Origin: Kiloniella sp. EL199
GTDB lineage: Bacteria > Pseudomonadota > Alphaproteobacteria > Kiloniellales > Kiloniellaceae
Length of the DNA stretch: 64,000 nucleotides
NCBI RefSeq assembly: GCF_900313065.1
Contig: NZ_OMPU01000011.1
Coordinates: forward strand, 220,299-284,298
Direction: 5' to 3'
The position numbers and the translations under genes are program-made. Positions 18,536-27,418 of the stretch are shown here, in pieces. The notes under the pieces are model-generated. The model did no database searches, had not been told where the DNA came from, and saw only the letters and a program-made list of their open reading frames with translations. How positions within the stretch are numbered: the first letter of the stretch is position 1; the number at the start of each line of letters is the position of its first letter.

Positions 18536-19021
18536 ATGCCATCATTTGATATCGTCTCAAAAACCGATATGCCGGAAGTTAACAACGCGCTTGATGGTGT
18601 GCGCCGGGAAGTCACCCAGCGCTATGATTTCAAAGGCTCAAACTGTGAAATCACAATTGAGGGCGAGATCATTACCATTCTGGCCGATGATAATCTGAAA
18701 TTGACCCAGATGCAGGAACTCCTGAAAGGTCATGTTACCCGTCGTGGTATTGATGCCGCGGCACTCGATTTTGGCAAGGAAGAAGCCGCATCCGGCAATA
18801 TGGTACGTCAACAAGTTACCCTTAAACAGGGTATTGACCGCGAGCTTGCCAAAAAGATCACCACAGCCATCAAGCAATCCAAGCTCAAGGTTCAAGCCGC
18901 TGTTCAGGGCGATGAAGTCCGTATCACAGGTAAAAAACGTGACGATCTCCAGGGCGCTATCGCCATGATTAAAGAACTGAACATCGAACAGCCGCTACAG
19001 TTCGAAAACTTTAGAGATTAG
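18536..19021 (+). CDS. yajQ: YajQ-family nucleotide-binding protein
   Basis: The 161-residue protein matches the YajQ family from end to end: it starts PSFDIVSK, continues VTQRYDFKGS and RQQVTLKQGID, and ends PLQFENFRD. Some members bind cyclic di-GMP and work as transcription co-regulators; others bind RNA or nucleotides. AAGGAAG lies eight bases before the ATG. It is monocistronic. With the GGDEF protein at 53.6 kb, cyclic di-GMP signalling is plausible in this organism. Confidence 0.95.
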   Translation: MPSFDIVSKTDMPEVNNALDGVRREVTQRYDFKGSNCEITIEGEIITILADDNLKLTQMQELLKGHVTRRGIDAAALDFGKEEAASGNMVRQQVTLKQGIDRELAKKITTAIKQSKLKVQAAVQGDEVRITGKKRDDLQGAIAMIKELNIEQPLQFENFRD

Positions 19022-19263
19022 GACTACAATTTTGAGTAAAGCTGCGAAAGCCCGGCATTCATGTCGGACTTTCTTCCAGCAAATGTCAACAGTAGTAGAC
19101 TCTTCCTCCTCAAGCATATTCTACCTAGCCGAACTTACTTTAGCTGGTTATCGGAGACAGCCCCTGATATAAAAAAATGCGTGCAATAGAACCCATCCAT
19201 ACCGAAATCGAAGAACTCGCCTCTGTTATGGACATAATCCATAAGCTGTGCCTATAACGGTTT

Positions 19264-19773
19264 ATGGATACTCAAATTATCAGAAACTTGTTTTTATTCT
19301 TGGGAGCTTCATTATCGCTAACAAGCATGAGTTTTGCGCAAGAAAAAGTTAACGTTGTCAGTGAATCAAATTTTCATGCCTTAATCATTGATAAAAATGG
19401 TGTCACACGAAAATATGAGACAACTGTGATTCCAAACATACCAGACTTTGTTTGTTATGGTTGGCAATTACAACTCACTAATGCTGACAATCTTGTCAAG
19501 TTTACAGAAAAATTCTCACTGCCATCTGAACCTGACTATTGGGCAAACGAAGATAATAAGTACGCGACAAATACTATTTCAAATGATCGGAAAACTTCCG
19601 TGACCGAAAAATTTGTAGTGCCTGACAATGAGTGGATTGAAAACAGTTGGTGCATAGCTGAAGGTGATCCCAACGGAATCTACACAATGGAGGTTTTCAT
19701 TTCGGGTGCTTTAGCCCATGAATTTAAGTTTGAAATTGTATCTGTTAAAGAATTTCAGAAACTTCAAAATTAA
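19264..19773 (+). CDS. Secreted protein of unknown function
   Basis: The 169-residue protein has a signal peptide (hydrophobic about 8-22, cleavage near MSFAQ) and a mature domain of mixed strands with two Cys (FVCYGW and NSWCIAEGDP) that could form a disulfide in the periplasm. The layout, with GDPNGIYTMEVFISG near the end, suggests a beta-sandwich. I do not recognise the family. It lies between yajQ and the tRNA-Ser gene and is not in an operon. Confidence 0.75.
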   Translation: MDTQIIRNLFLFLGASLSLTSMSFAQEKVNVVSESNFHALIIDKNGVTRKYETTVIPNIPDFVCYGWQLQLTNADNLVKFTEKFSLPSEPDYWANEDNKYATNTISNDRKTSVTEKFVVPDNEWIENSWCIAEGDPNGIYTMEVFISGALAHEFKFEIVSVKEFQKLQN

Positions 19774-19789
19774 GAATGCATCAAGATAA

Positions 19790-19880
19790 TGGCGGAGAGA
19801 GAGGGATTCGAACCCTCGATACGCGATTAACGTATACACACTTTCCAGGCGTGCGCCTTCAGCCACTCGGCCACCTCTCC
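19790..19880 (-). tRNA. tRNA-Ser (anticodon GGA)
   Basis: The reverse strand folds as a class II tRNA: it starts GGAGAGGTGGCCGAG, has an anticodon loop CTGGAAA between complementary five-base arms (anticodon GGA, reading UCC), a long variable arm, the T arm GAGGGTTCGAATCCCTC, and ends in an encoded CCA. The acceptor stem has one G-U pair. The length of 91 bases with CCA is normal for serine. No integrase or attachment repeat is seen beside it. Confidence 0.97.
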
Positions 19881-20106
19881 AGCATTATAGGGCACCCTTG
19901 GGTGCGAGGCGGAATTTAATGGGTATGGGCAGAGGATGCAACCATTTTTTGCACCAGATTAGCACACCATTTATTGAACTTCTGGCAAAGCAGTTAAGTC
20001 TTGATTTTGACAGACAAAATTTCTTTACTCATCCTTATACTATTGGGTTTTATGCTGACATTCGTGACGGCATAACTTGAGCTAAAATTTTATCGGAATA
20101 GAAAGT

Positions 20107-20421
20107 ATGACTCTCGTCCTGCGAATACTCGGCTGGCTCTTTCTGGCAATCGCCCTCGCGTCGCTCGCCTTTGATCTCTTCCAGTTGATGGGAAAGGATA
20201 GTTTTCGGCTCTCGTTGTTGGGAGAAAACTGGTTTGCCGTGCATTCCGGCTCACTCAATCTGTTACAAGCCATCACCGAACGCTATATCGGATTATGGCT
20301 ATGGGATGATGTCTTCTCGCCCCTACTCTTTCTTCCGACCCTGGTTTTCGGCCTTATCGCCGCCGCGATCTTCTTGATACCCGGTTATCTGTTTAAAAGT
20401 AGCCGCAGAAGACGCCGCTAG
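20107..20421 (+). CDS. Small two-to-three-helix membrane protein
   Basis: The 104-residue protein has an N-terminal helix (ILGWLFLAIALASLAF), a middle amphipathic section with LLGENWFAVHSGSLNLLQ, a second helix (LPTLVFGLIAAAIFLIPGY) and a strongly basic tail ending in five Arg. I do not recognise a named family. Its end faces a perfect terminator hairpin shared with the ydbL gene. Confidence 0.7.
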   Translation: MTLVLRILGWLFLAIALASLAFDLFQLMGKDSFRLSLLGENWFAVHSGSLNLLQAITERYIGLWLWDDVFSPLLFLPTLVFGLIAAAIFLIPGYLFKSSRRRRR

Positions 20422-20573
20422 AGAAAATTCGGTTAAACAGAAAATAATGCAAAAAGCGGTACGACAAAGCCTCGGAATATCTAAAGTGTTATGCTTTTTA
20501 CAAACATAAAAGCTCATGCCCCGATACTCTCAATTACTTCAGGCATCATAAAAAATTTTATAACATTTCCTCA

Positions 20574-20621
20574 CATAAAAGAGGCAGAAAGATAATAACA
20601 AATCTTTCTGCCTCTTTTATG
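20574..20621. terminator. Bidirectional intrinsic terminator
   Basis: A perfect 20-base-pair hairpin (20574-20593 with 20602-20621, eight-base loop) has A runs on one side and T runs on the other, so it can end transcription both of the small membrane gene and of the ydbH-ynbE-ydbL operon. Confidence 0.9.
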
Positions 20622-20680
20622 TATAAGTCTCGCGATTGCAGGGCTTTGACAACTAAGCTTAAAGTCTGCCGCAGATTATT

Positions 20681-21028
20681 TTACTTCTGCACCCAGGAAC
20701 CATCTTCAGCCTGGAACCATGTTCCACTTGGTGCTTTGTTCATAATCTGTTTGGCGTAAACCATACCGACCTGCTTGACACTGACGCCTTCTTTATTCGC
20801 CCGCTCCTGATAAATTTGTGTCCGTTTTGCATTTGTAGCAGACACAAAATCAGATGCCGAACCATCACGTGCAACCGCCAAGCCATCGTAACGCTCACCG
20901 ACAGCGCCAGAACTACGCAAGCTATCAAGATCAGCGGCCCAGGCTGTTGGCCAGGCTATTGGAATGACCGATGCAAATGCAAAAGCCACAAACAGAACTC
21001 TCAACATTTTCATGCTTTTAAAAACCAT
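20681..21028 (-). CDS. ydbL: YdbL-family (DUF1318) periplasmic protein
   Basis: The 115-residue protein has a signal peptide (hydrophobic core VLFVAFAFASVIPIAW, cleavage near AWA-A) and a DUF1318 domain with SGAVGERYDGLAV, RTQIYQERANKEGVSV and APSGTWFQAEDGSWVQK. In E. coli the matching gene lies in ydbH-ynbE-ydbL, which serves intermembrane phospholipid transport, and YdbL modulates the YdbH-YnbE bridge. I start at the ATG at 21028, preceded by GGAGG; a longer frame would overlap ynbE. It is the last gene of the operon. Confidence 0.88.
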   Translation of the reverse strand: MVFKSMKMLRVLFVAFAFASVIPIAWPTAWAADLDSLRSSGAVGERYDGLAVARDGSASDFVSATNAKRTQIYQERANKEGVSVKQVGMVYAKQIMNKAPSGTWFQAEDGSWVQK

Positions 21029-21053
21029 TGTTTCAGTTTCCTCCACCGACAAT

Positions 21054-21266
21054 CTAGAAGAGATCTGGGTTATTATTGATGTCATCTTTCGCCTGATCTT
21101 CAAGACGGACGCGGACTTCGGCATCCAGCTTGATATTCAGGTTGATTGTGATCGGCTCTTTTGGGGCCTCAACCTTGACCGTTGGCGTACAAGCCTGAAG
21201 CCCCATTACAACCGTGGCAACAAGAACAAGCTGCTTGTTTATATTTTCATTCAGAAGGCCACCCAA
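21054..21266 (-). CDS. ynbE: YnbE-family outer-membrane lipoprotein
   Basis: The 70-residue lipoprotein has a lipobox (GLQAC, Cys26) and the YnbE mature part, with KEPITINLNIKLDAEVRVRL. In E. coli YnbE multimerises at the outer membrane by beta-strand stacking and contacts the C-terminus of YdbH to finish a lipid bridge. It sits 120 bases after ydbH and 25 bases before ydbL. Confidence 0.88.
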   Translation of the reverse strand: MGGLLNENINKQLVLVATVVMGLQACTPTVKVEAPKEPITINLNIKLDAEVRVRLEDQAKDDINNNPDLF

Positions 21267-21386
21267 GGCGTTATCCTCTGTTATTAGTCATTAAATTCTC
21301 TGAAGAATAGTCATCGAAATAAGGCAAGGGAAAGGCATTTTTACGCCCGCTTGCGATTTCGATACCATTTCAAACATTATTATTGC

Positions 21387-24374
21387 TTATTTATTCAACA
21401 GCCCCGAAACCAACCCTTGTGAAAGTTTTTGCCCTTGCAAAAGGACCTCAAGCAAAGGTTCTACCTTGGTTTCAAGATTAATATTCAATCGAAAAGGATG
21501 CCCGTCGAGAACGTCTTTATTAGCGCCACTAATGCCCAAACTTACCTGAGCTGGAGAGTTGATTGGCTTATCAATATCCAATGTGAGTTCTGTGTATTCA
21601 AAATTCTGCAAAGCTTTCACCAAGAGCTCGACCTGTTCCCCCCCTGCTGCCAAGGCATCCGCGATTAACTGCGAACGAATTTGTAAAACTCCCGGCCCTT
21701 CCGTCGCCAAAGCGCCTTTTTCAATAATAATTTGCTCCCCTTCAAACTTAATAGGGATCTGCCCCGTAAGCTGCCCTGTACCACTGAGATCTTCGCGCCC
21801 AATCAAGGTAAAAAGCTCTTTTAAATCCAACTTTTCTACTTGTAGAAGTATCGATTTTCGATCTGCGAGAACTGGAATTTTTTGCGGTTCAAAACCAAGA
21901 TTCCCCCCCGCGATCATCAATCCGGCGTTACGGAGATCAACAATAAAATCATCCTCTTTGGACTCTATACCAAACACCAATTCTATATTTGAAATTGGTA
22001 CTCCCGCATCAAAAGATGCAACCTCAAGCTTCTGACCGGGCGGCAAGACTAGTTCTGCTATGCCTTGAAAGAAAAATCGCCCGACCAAATTCTTGAAAGG
22101 AAGTTCATTAATCTCTGCGTCGGATAGATCCACATTCAAATACCCGTGCCCATCGGGAACACCCTTGTTGAGATCCAGCTCAACACGCCCGGAAACCGAG
22201 CCATCACTGACCTTTAGATCAGACAGATGCGAGGTGAATATCTTCGGTTGGATCCCATTTTCACTAAAGGAAATCTGAGGAATAGCCGCTTCAATCTTTC
22301 CATCAAGTGAAATCAAATCCATATTCCCGACAAGGTTCAATAACTGTGTACCCTCGAGAAGCTTCACATCAGCAGACAGATCTGTCTTTTCCAATGGCCC
22401 CGAAGTCTTCCCCATAAAGGTAAATACAGGTAAAGCAAGCTCGGGATCTTCCGGTTTGATGTTAGCTTCGAACAAGCCATCAAGAAAAAGTTTCTTAACA
22501 TCAAAATCGCTGGTCAGTTGAAAGAAAGGCGTGGTGACATCATTACGAATAGCGTTGATCTTTAACTTTTGATCCGGCAATTCGATTTCAGATATTGTTG
22601 TCCCGATATGCCATTTATCCCCCTCGCGTCCTCGAAGTTTGCTCGAAAAATTAGAAACAATAATATCATTGTTTTCTTTGACCAGATTGAGTTTCAGCGC
22701 TTTAGCACGAAAATCACCAGAAACACTTTTGAGTTCAACAGCATTTTCTGCCGCGTCCGGCAGAAGTTGGAGCTCACTCTGAAAATCCTTAAAAGAGAAG
22801 ACCTCTTTGGCCTGAGTTCGAATAACACCAGGAACTTCGAACTTTGCAAGCTTGATTTGTCCCTCACCACCGATGAATATCAGCTTCTCTCCATCTAAAG
22901 CTAGCCCCCCTTGTGCTTTGCTTTGTGTAGCATTGAGAAGATAATCTTGCTGTTCTTTAGACTGAGTATTATCAACACCCTCTGTTTTCACGCTCCAGTC
23001 ACCCCGCCAACCTTCTGAAGCGCCTTTCAAGAGATTGATAGCTAAGGATCCGTCAGATATTTTATGTCCAGCAAACTCTAGTGCTCTTCCTCTGACATCA
23101 AGAGCCGCATTTTCGAGTTGTACTTGGTCATATCCTCGACTGATTCTTCCCGTTGCCTGCATCAAAGACGTTATCTCAACAGGTGTTTCTCCGCGGATTG
23201 TAACCCCAATCCTACCCGTAACAGGCTGTTCATCATTCAGGTTAAAGGTAATGATCGTTTCGGCAGGGTCGATTTCCCCGGATAAGGACGGACCGAACAT
23301 TTGTTTTATGGCAGGGGGAATTGTTTCATCGGTGGCCCAATTCTTTAAATTGAACTGCCCAACTTCTCCAAGGCCAATTTCGGTCTCGGGACCTTTTTGT
23401 ATAAGCTTTAAGGGTATTTGCCCATCAAAACGAGCTCCTGAAATCAGCTGCCCCTCTGCCCAAAGATCTGTAATCAAGTTCACTGTCGCTTGCCCCAGAT
23501 GAAGCATCAGGGGATTGATTGCCTCTCGCCATCTTGAGAGCTGGACCTCACCCGTATCAATCTGGCCAACACCATCCAGATTAACCTTTACCCGGGTACG
23601 TTCTATATCTGGTGGCAAAAAAGCCTTTGGAATATTACCTGTTATATCTCCGAAAGCATTCCAATTCAGGCCGGGGTCATCCAGAAAAAAGGATGCCGCA
23701 CCTTCCCCTGAAACACCAACCTTCTGCCACTTGATATCCCAGTCAATTTGCAGGTCAGAACTTGAAAAAATAGCTCCGAGATAAAATTCTTCCGGTTCAT
23801 AATCGGCCAGATGGCCCCCTTCAAAGCTAATCCATCCCTGCAGATCATCTTCCGAATGCCCCCTGACTTCGACAGCAAAGGGCAACTGCGCAGCCCCCAG
23901 ATCAGTCATAATTTGAAGATTACTATTATTGATTTTAAGTGCGGGCCTAAAAGGGAGTACAGGTAAAGATGATTGAGACTCTGTTTGCCCTTCAGATCCA
24001 AACAAACTGTCCAAAGATCCTAAAACAGGCCCTTGACCAGTGACATCAAGCGACAAGAATAAACGATCGATATCAACCGCCAACTCACCCCCTTGCCACA
24101 AATCGATCAGATCATAGGTCAAAACAAGACGATCAAGGGTAATCTCTCGCTCGTCACCAATGACTATGTCCTGAACGACAACTTCATGGTGGGATAGTTC
24201 AGAAACTTCGGCAAAAAAACCGGGTACTACCAAATTGTCTGCTACCTGATCCAATAGATACTGAGCAAGCGAGAGACGATAATAGATTGCGGAACCGCCA
24301 ATCAAAAGCATCACGGCCCCGAACCACAAGAGCCTAAGCCCCCATTTTTTCAAGCTATTTTTTCCTGCAATCAT
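21387..24374 (-). CDS. ydbH: YdbH-family AsmA-like intermembrane lipid transport protein
   Basis: A 995-residue protein with one N-terminal membrane helix (about 14-32, LLWFGAVMLLIGGSAIYYRL) and a long run of short beta-strands typical of the AsmA/TamB/YhdP/YdbH repeating-groove family that carries phospholipid between membranes. The dicarboxylate-transport-annotated (YdbH) C-terminal region holds GQIPIKFEGEQIIIEKGALA and ends in VSGLLNK. Length is close to E. coli YdbH (about 880 residues), slightly longer. The adjacent ynbE and ydbL genes confirm the assignment. Confidence 0.88.
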   Translation of the reverse strand: MIAGKNSLKKWGLRLLWFGAVMLLIGGSAIYYRLSLAQYLLDQVADNLVVPGFFAEVSELSHHEVVVQDIVIGDEREITLDRLVLTYDLIDLWQGGELAVDIDRLFLSLDVTGQGPVLGSLDSLFGSEGQTESQSSLPVLPFRPALKINNSNLQIMTDLGAAQLPFAVEVRGHSEDDLQGWISFEGGHLADYEPEEFYLGAIFSSSDLQIDWDIKWQKVGVSGEGAASFFLDDPGLNWNAFGDITGNIPKAFLPPDIERTRVKVNLDGVGQIDTGEVQLSRWREAINPLMLHLGQATVNLITDLWAEGQLISGARFDGQIPLKLIQKGPETEIGLGEVGQFNLKNWATDETIPPAIKQMFGPSLSGEIDPAETIITFNLNDEQPVTGRIGVTIRGETPVEITSLMQATGRISRGYDQVQLENAALDVRGRALEFAGHKISDGSLAINLLKGASEGWRGDWSVKTEGVDNTQSKEQQDYLLNATQSKAQGGLALDGEKLIFIGGEGQIKLAKFEVPGVIRTQAKEVFSFKDFQSELQLLPDAAENAVELKSVSGDFRAKALKLNLVKENNDIIVSNFSSKLRGREGDKWHIGTTISEIELPDQKLKINAIRNDVTTPFFQLTSDFDVKKLFLDGLFEANIKPEDPELALPVFTFMGKTSGPLEKTDLSADVKLLEGTQLLNLVGNMDLISLDGKIEAAIPQISFSENGIQPKIFTSHLSDLKVSDGSVSGRVELDLNKGVPDGHGYLNVDLSDAEINELPFKNLVGRFFFQGIAELVLPPGQKLEVASFDAGVPISNIELVFGIESKEDDFIVDLRNAGLMIAGGNLGFEPQKIPVLADRKSILLQVEKLDLKELFTLIGREDLSGTGQLTGQIPIKFEGEQIIIEKGALATEGPGVLQIRSQLIADALAAGGEQVELLVKALQNFEYTELTLDIDKPINSPAQVSLGISGANKDVLDGHPFRLNINLETKVEPLLEVLLQGQKLSQGLVSGLLNK

Positions 24375-24576
24375 ATCCTCAGATTAACACAGGAAGCGTC
24401 GGAGGAAAGTCACTATTCATTTCATACTTTAGAATAATCAGGTAAAAATTTCATAGGGAAACAAACACTTAATCCAGAACACTTTATGGTAAAGCCATGT
24501 CGCATATTGTACCTTGTCTGATGAGAGCACACCTAAACATAAGCAGATAGATAATATTTCAGGAGCACGTGAGGCT

Positions 24577-25533
24577 ATGGCACAGAGGATCAAGGTTCTT
24601 ATTAATGCAATCAAGGATCAAGCCCTCAACATCAAAACCTATGAACTTGTCAGCTCCGACGGCGAACCTCTTCCCCCCTTCTCCCCCGGTGCACATATTG
24701 ATTTTTTCCTGCCTAATGATCTGATCAGGCAGTATTCCCTGTCAAACTCTGCCAATGAGAGAAACCGATACGTCGTTGGCATTCAAAAAGAAGAGCAAGG
24801 CCGTGGAGGATCACGCCTCATCCACGATCACTTCAAGGTCGGTGATGAAGTCGAAATTTCTCCACCCAGAAATAATTTCGAGCTAGATGAGACAGCCCAA
24901 CGCTATAAGCTGATTGCTGGCGGAATTGGCATTACCCCGATCATGTCCATGGCGCGCCAGCTGAAAGCCATCGGTAAACCTTTTCAACTCTATTACGCTT
25001 GTCGCAATGAACAACGTGCAGCTTTTCTTGAAGAGCTGAGGTCAACAGAATTATCGAAGCACGTGGTGCTTTCCTATGATGATGTTCACGGCCCCCTGAA
25101 TACATTAACCCTGTTCGGACGAGCAGAGCCAAATGTGCAAATATATTGTTGTGGCCCAACCGGGTTGATGGGTGCCGTAAAATCAGCGACGAGATCCTGG
25201 CCAGCAGAAAGCGTTAGATTTGAACATTTCTCAGCAAGTGAAGACACTGGCCCGCGAGACAATGACGGCAGTTTCGAGGTCATCATTCAAAGTACGGGAC
25301 GTGTTTTACAAATCCCCGCAGATAAAAGCATCCTCAGCGTTCTGGAAGAAAACGGAATCTTTATAGATCATGCCTGTTGCGAAGGTATTTGCGGCACATG
25401 TGAAACAGGTCTTATCGACGGGGAGGCAGATCACCGTGACATGATCTTAACCGAAGCTGAAAAACAGGAAAATCAACAAATCATGGTTTGTTGCTCCAGA
25501 GCAAAAACGCCAACACTGACACTGGACCTTTAA
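24577..25533 (+). CDS. PDR/VanB-family reductase (FMN, NADH and 2Fe-2S ferredoxin domains)
   Basis: The 318-residue flavin reductase is of the phthalate dioxygenase reductase type: flavin domain (about 1-105, with RQYSLSN), NAD(P)H domain (about 110-225, with GGIGITPIMSMARQL and YCCGPTGLM), and a plant-type ferredoxin at the C-terminus with cluster ligands CCEGICGTCETG and a late Cys in VCCSRA. Such proteins pass electrons from NADH to Rieske oxygenases that demethylate or hydroxylate small molecules. I use the ATG at 24577; a TTG 21 codons upstream adds a hydrophilic stretch homologues lack. No oxygenase gene is adjacent, so the partner must be elsewhere. Confidence 0.9.
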   Translation: MAQRIKVLINAIKDQALNIKTYELVSSDGEPLPPFSPGAHIDFFLPNDLIRQYSLSNSANERNRYVVGIQKEEQGRGGSRLIHDHFKVGDEVEISPPRNNFELDETAQRYKLIAGGIGITPIMSMARQLKAIGKPFQLYYACRNEQRAAFLEELRSTELSKHVVLSYDDVHGPLNTLTLFGRAEPNVQIYCCGPTGLMGAVKSATRSWPAESVRFEHFSASEDTGPRDNDGSFEVIIQSTGRVLQIPADKSILSVLEENGIFIDHACCEGICGTCETGLIDGEADHRDMILTEAEKQENQQIMVCCSRAKTPTLTLDL

Positions 25534-25674
25534 GATGTTGCTGACTGTACTAGGCTGTAAAAAAACAATGTTTTCTCCTTAAGTAAAATCACGAGGTGGC
25601 ATCAAACGTTTTTCTGACCTATCATGTTTGCAGTTTAATCCTTTACCCATTCATAACCTATTTCGGGGGAATTT

Positions 25675-25839
25675 ATGACTTACTTAAAACTTGCTCTTGC
25701 CGCTCTTTTTATTACAGGTCTTAGCGCCTGTTCACCAGAAGTTGGTAGCACAGAATGGTGTGATGCACTGAAAGAAAAACCAAAAGGTGATTGGTCAGCC
25801 AATGAAGCCGCTGATTTCGCAAAGCACTGCATTCTATAA
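25675..25839 (+). CDS. DUF3012 small lipoprotein
   Basis: The 54-residue lipoprotein has a signal sequence with lipobox LSAC (Cys19) and a mature part matching DUF3012: CSPEVGS, WCDALKEKPKGDWSANEA and a terminal AKHCIL. Two conserved Cys outside the lipid anchor could pair. GGGGGAA lies before the ATG. Its 3' end runs into the leader of the downstream esterase gene (29 bases between the stop and my chosen start), so the two may be cotranscribed. Function of the family is unknown. Confidence 0.85.
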   Translation: MTYLKLALAALFITGLSACSPEVGSTEWCDALKEKPKGDWSANEAADFAKHCIL

Positions 25840-25867
25840 ACACACACTACTTTACAAAGGTATGCCT

Positions 25868-26848
25868 ATGAGTGAGGGGTTGGATAAAGAACTTCAGGAG
25901 TTCGTCTCGGTATCAGAGAGTTTTTCTATACCAGGAACAACCGACCTGAAGGATATCAGAGCCGGTTACAATCTGATGTGTCAGCATTACAATACCCCTC
26001 ACCCCGAGGACCTTAAGATTCTCGAGGGCGTTGTCGAAGGCCCGGAAGGTGACATTCCTATCCGGGTTTATCGCCCCATTGAAACGATTGAAGAAGCAGA
26101 CCCAAGAACGCCGACTAAACTTCCAACTTTCTTGTATTTTCACGGTGGTGGATGGGTACTTGGTGATCTTGATAGTCACGATGCCATTACGGCTGATCTT
26201 GCCAGTCAGGCAAAAGTACAGGTCATCGCCGTCGATTACCGATTGGCCCCAGAACATGTGTATCCGGCAGCTCTGGACGATTGCTGGGCAGTCTATCAGG
26301 CCATTACAGAAAACCCGAAAATATTTGGTGTTGATAGTAATCGTTTAATTATCGGGGGTGATTCAGCTGGCGCTTCGTTGGCTGCAAGTGTTGCCCTTAT
26401 TGCCAGAGATATGAATCTTCTGGGGCTTAATGCTCCGTCATTAGCAGGCCAGTTGCTGATTTATCCTGCTCTAACAAGTGAAAACCTGCCATCACGCACA
26501 ACACAGGCACAAGCACCTTTGTTCAGCACATCCGATCTGGATAACTTCATCGACTATTATCTCGGGCATAAAGCCATCGAAGAAAACAAACAAGATTTCA
26601 AAATCTTCCCAGCCCAAGCGGAAGATTTTTCAAAGTTACCAGCTGCCTTTATCAGTGCCGCAGAGCTTGACCCCCTCGCAGACGACGGTCCGGATTACGC
26701 TGACAAGCTGAAAGTTGCGAGTGTTCAGGTAAAATCCATCGTCGAACCCGGCCTGATGCATGGCTGGCTGCGCGCCCGACACACCAGCCCAAGAGCATCT
26801 GAAGCCTTTGCCAGAATCGTGCAAGCACTAAAGAGTTTGTCTATCTGA
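25868..26848 (+). CDS. HSL-family alpha/beta hydrolase (esterase)
   Basis: A 326-residue carboxylesterase of the hormone-sensitive-lipase family. It shows the oxyanion HGGGWVLGDLDSHD, the nucleophile elbow GDSAGAS, the acid in ELDPLADDG and the His in LMHGWLR. The start is the ATG at 25868, seven bases after AAAGG; two upstream ATGs overlap the DUF3012 gene or sit too close to the site. No signal peptide is present, so the enzyme acts in the cytoplasm on short acyl esters. The substrate is unknown. Confidence 0.92.
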   Translation: MSEGLDKELQEFVSVSESFSIPGTTDLKDIRAGYNLMCQHYNTPHPEDLKILEGVVEGPEGDIPIRVYRPIETIEEADPRTPTKLPTFLYFHGGGWVLGDLDSHDAITADLASQAKVQVIAVDYRLAPEHVYPAALDDCWAVYQAITENPKIFGVDSNRLIIGGDSAGASLAASVALIARDMNLLGLNAPSLAGQLLIYPALTSENLPSRTTQAQAPLFSTSDLDNFIDYYLGHKAIEENKQDFKIFPAQAEDFSKLPAAFISAAELDPLADDGPDYADKLKVASVQVKSIVEPGLMHGWLRARHTSPRASEAFARIVQALKSLSI

Positions 26849-27418
26849 AATAAAACTTACGATACTCAGTTGATACTTTAAAATTCACTAATCTGGTCGT
26901 TATTTTCCCAACGAAATGTTCGATTAAACAGTTTTATTTTGACTGATTTAAACGACACTCTCTTATAGTCGCCATTTAATATTATCACGGACATCCCTTA
27001 TAGAAATTTAAGCAATACATAACTTATCTTTTGACCAAGTCCAGAATTAGAATTTTCAGTTATAATGACTATCGGAAAACTCCTACAATTTCTCTTGGTC
27101 GAGGGCCAAGTGTTTTCTGTGAATCAGTTTCAATCCGCCACCTATAAGTAGCTAATATTTATTTAACCGCGAAGATCCGCTGCGTACGTGTCATTTGATT
27201 CGTTGCCGCTGTTTATCGCTATTTCTGGTGGGCTTTAAATTTATTTTCTAGGTTCGCCGCAGATATAGTGCTCTCCGATATTAAATCGATCACAAACACT
27301 ACCTATCCCAATAATATATATAGAAAAAATACCTATTTTAGAATTGATCTAAATCATTGGCATAATAATTTTTAGATCGAATAGTTATCGAAACGAGTTA
27401 TTAATATGGAGTAGAACA
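26849..27418. other. 570-base intergenic region upstream of the peroxidase gene
   Basis: AT-rich DNA without a supportable gene on either strand. It ends in the promoter region of the cytochrome c peroxidase gene, with an FNR-like site at 27344-27357. Confidence 0.6.
27344..27357. promoter_or_regulatory. FNR/Anr-type binding site upstream of cytochrome c peroxidase
   Basis: TTGATCTAAATCAT matches the FNR consensus TTGAT-N4-ATCAA at nine of ten positions and is centred 68 bases before the start codon. It would fit activation in low oxygen if transcription begins about 40 bases downstream. FNR-type control of bacterial cytochrome c peroxidases is known in several proteobacteria; here it is predicted from sequence only. 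Confidence 0.6.

Noticed and set aside
19790..19880. tRNA-Ser as an integration site
   Set aside because: No integrase, direct repeat of the tRNA end or change of gene content was seen next to it.
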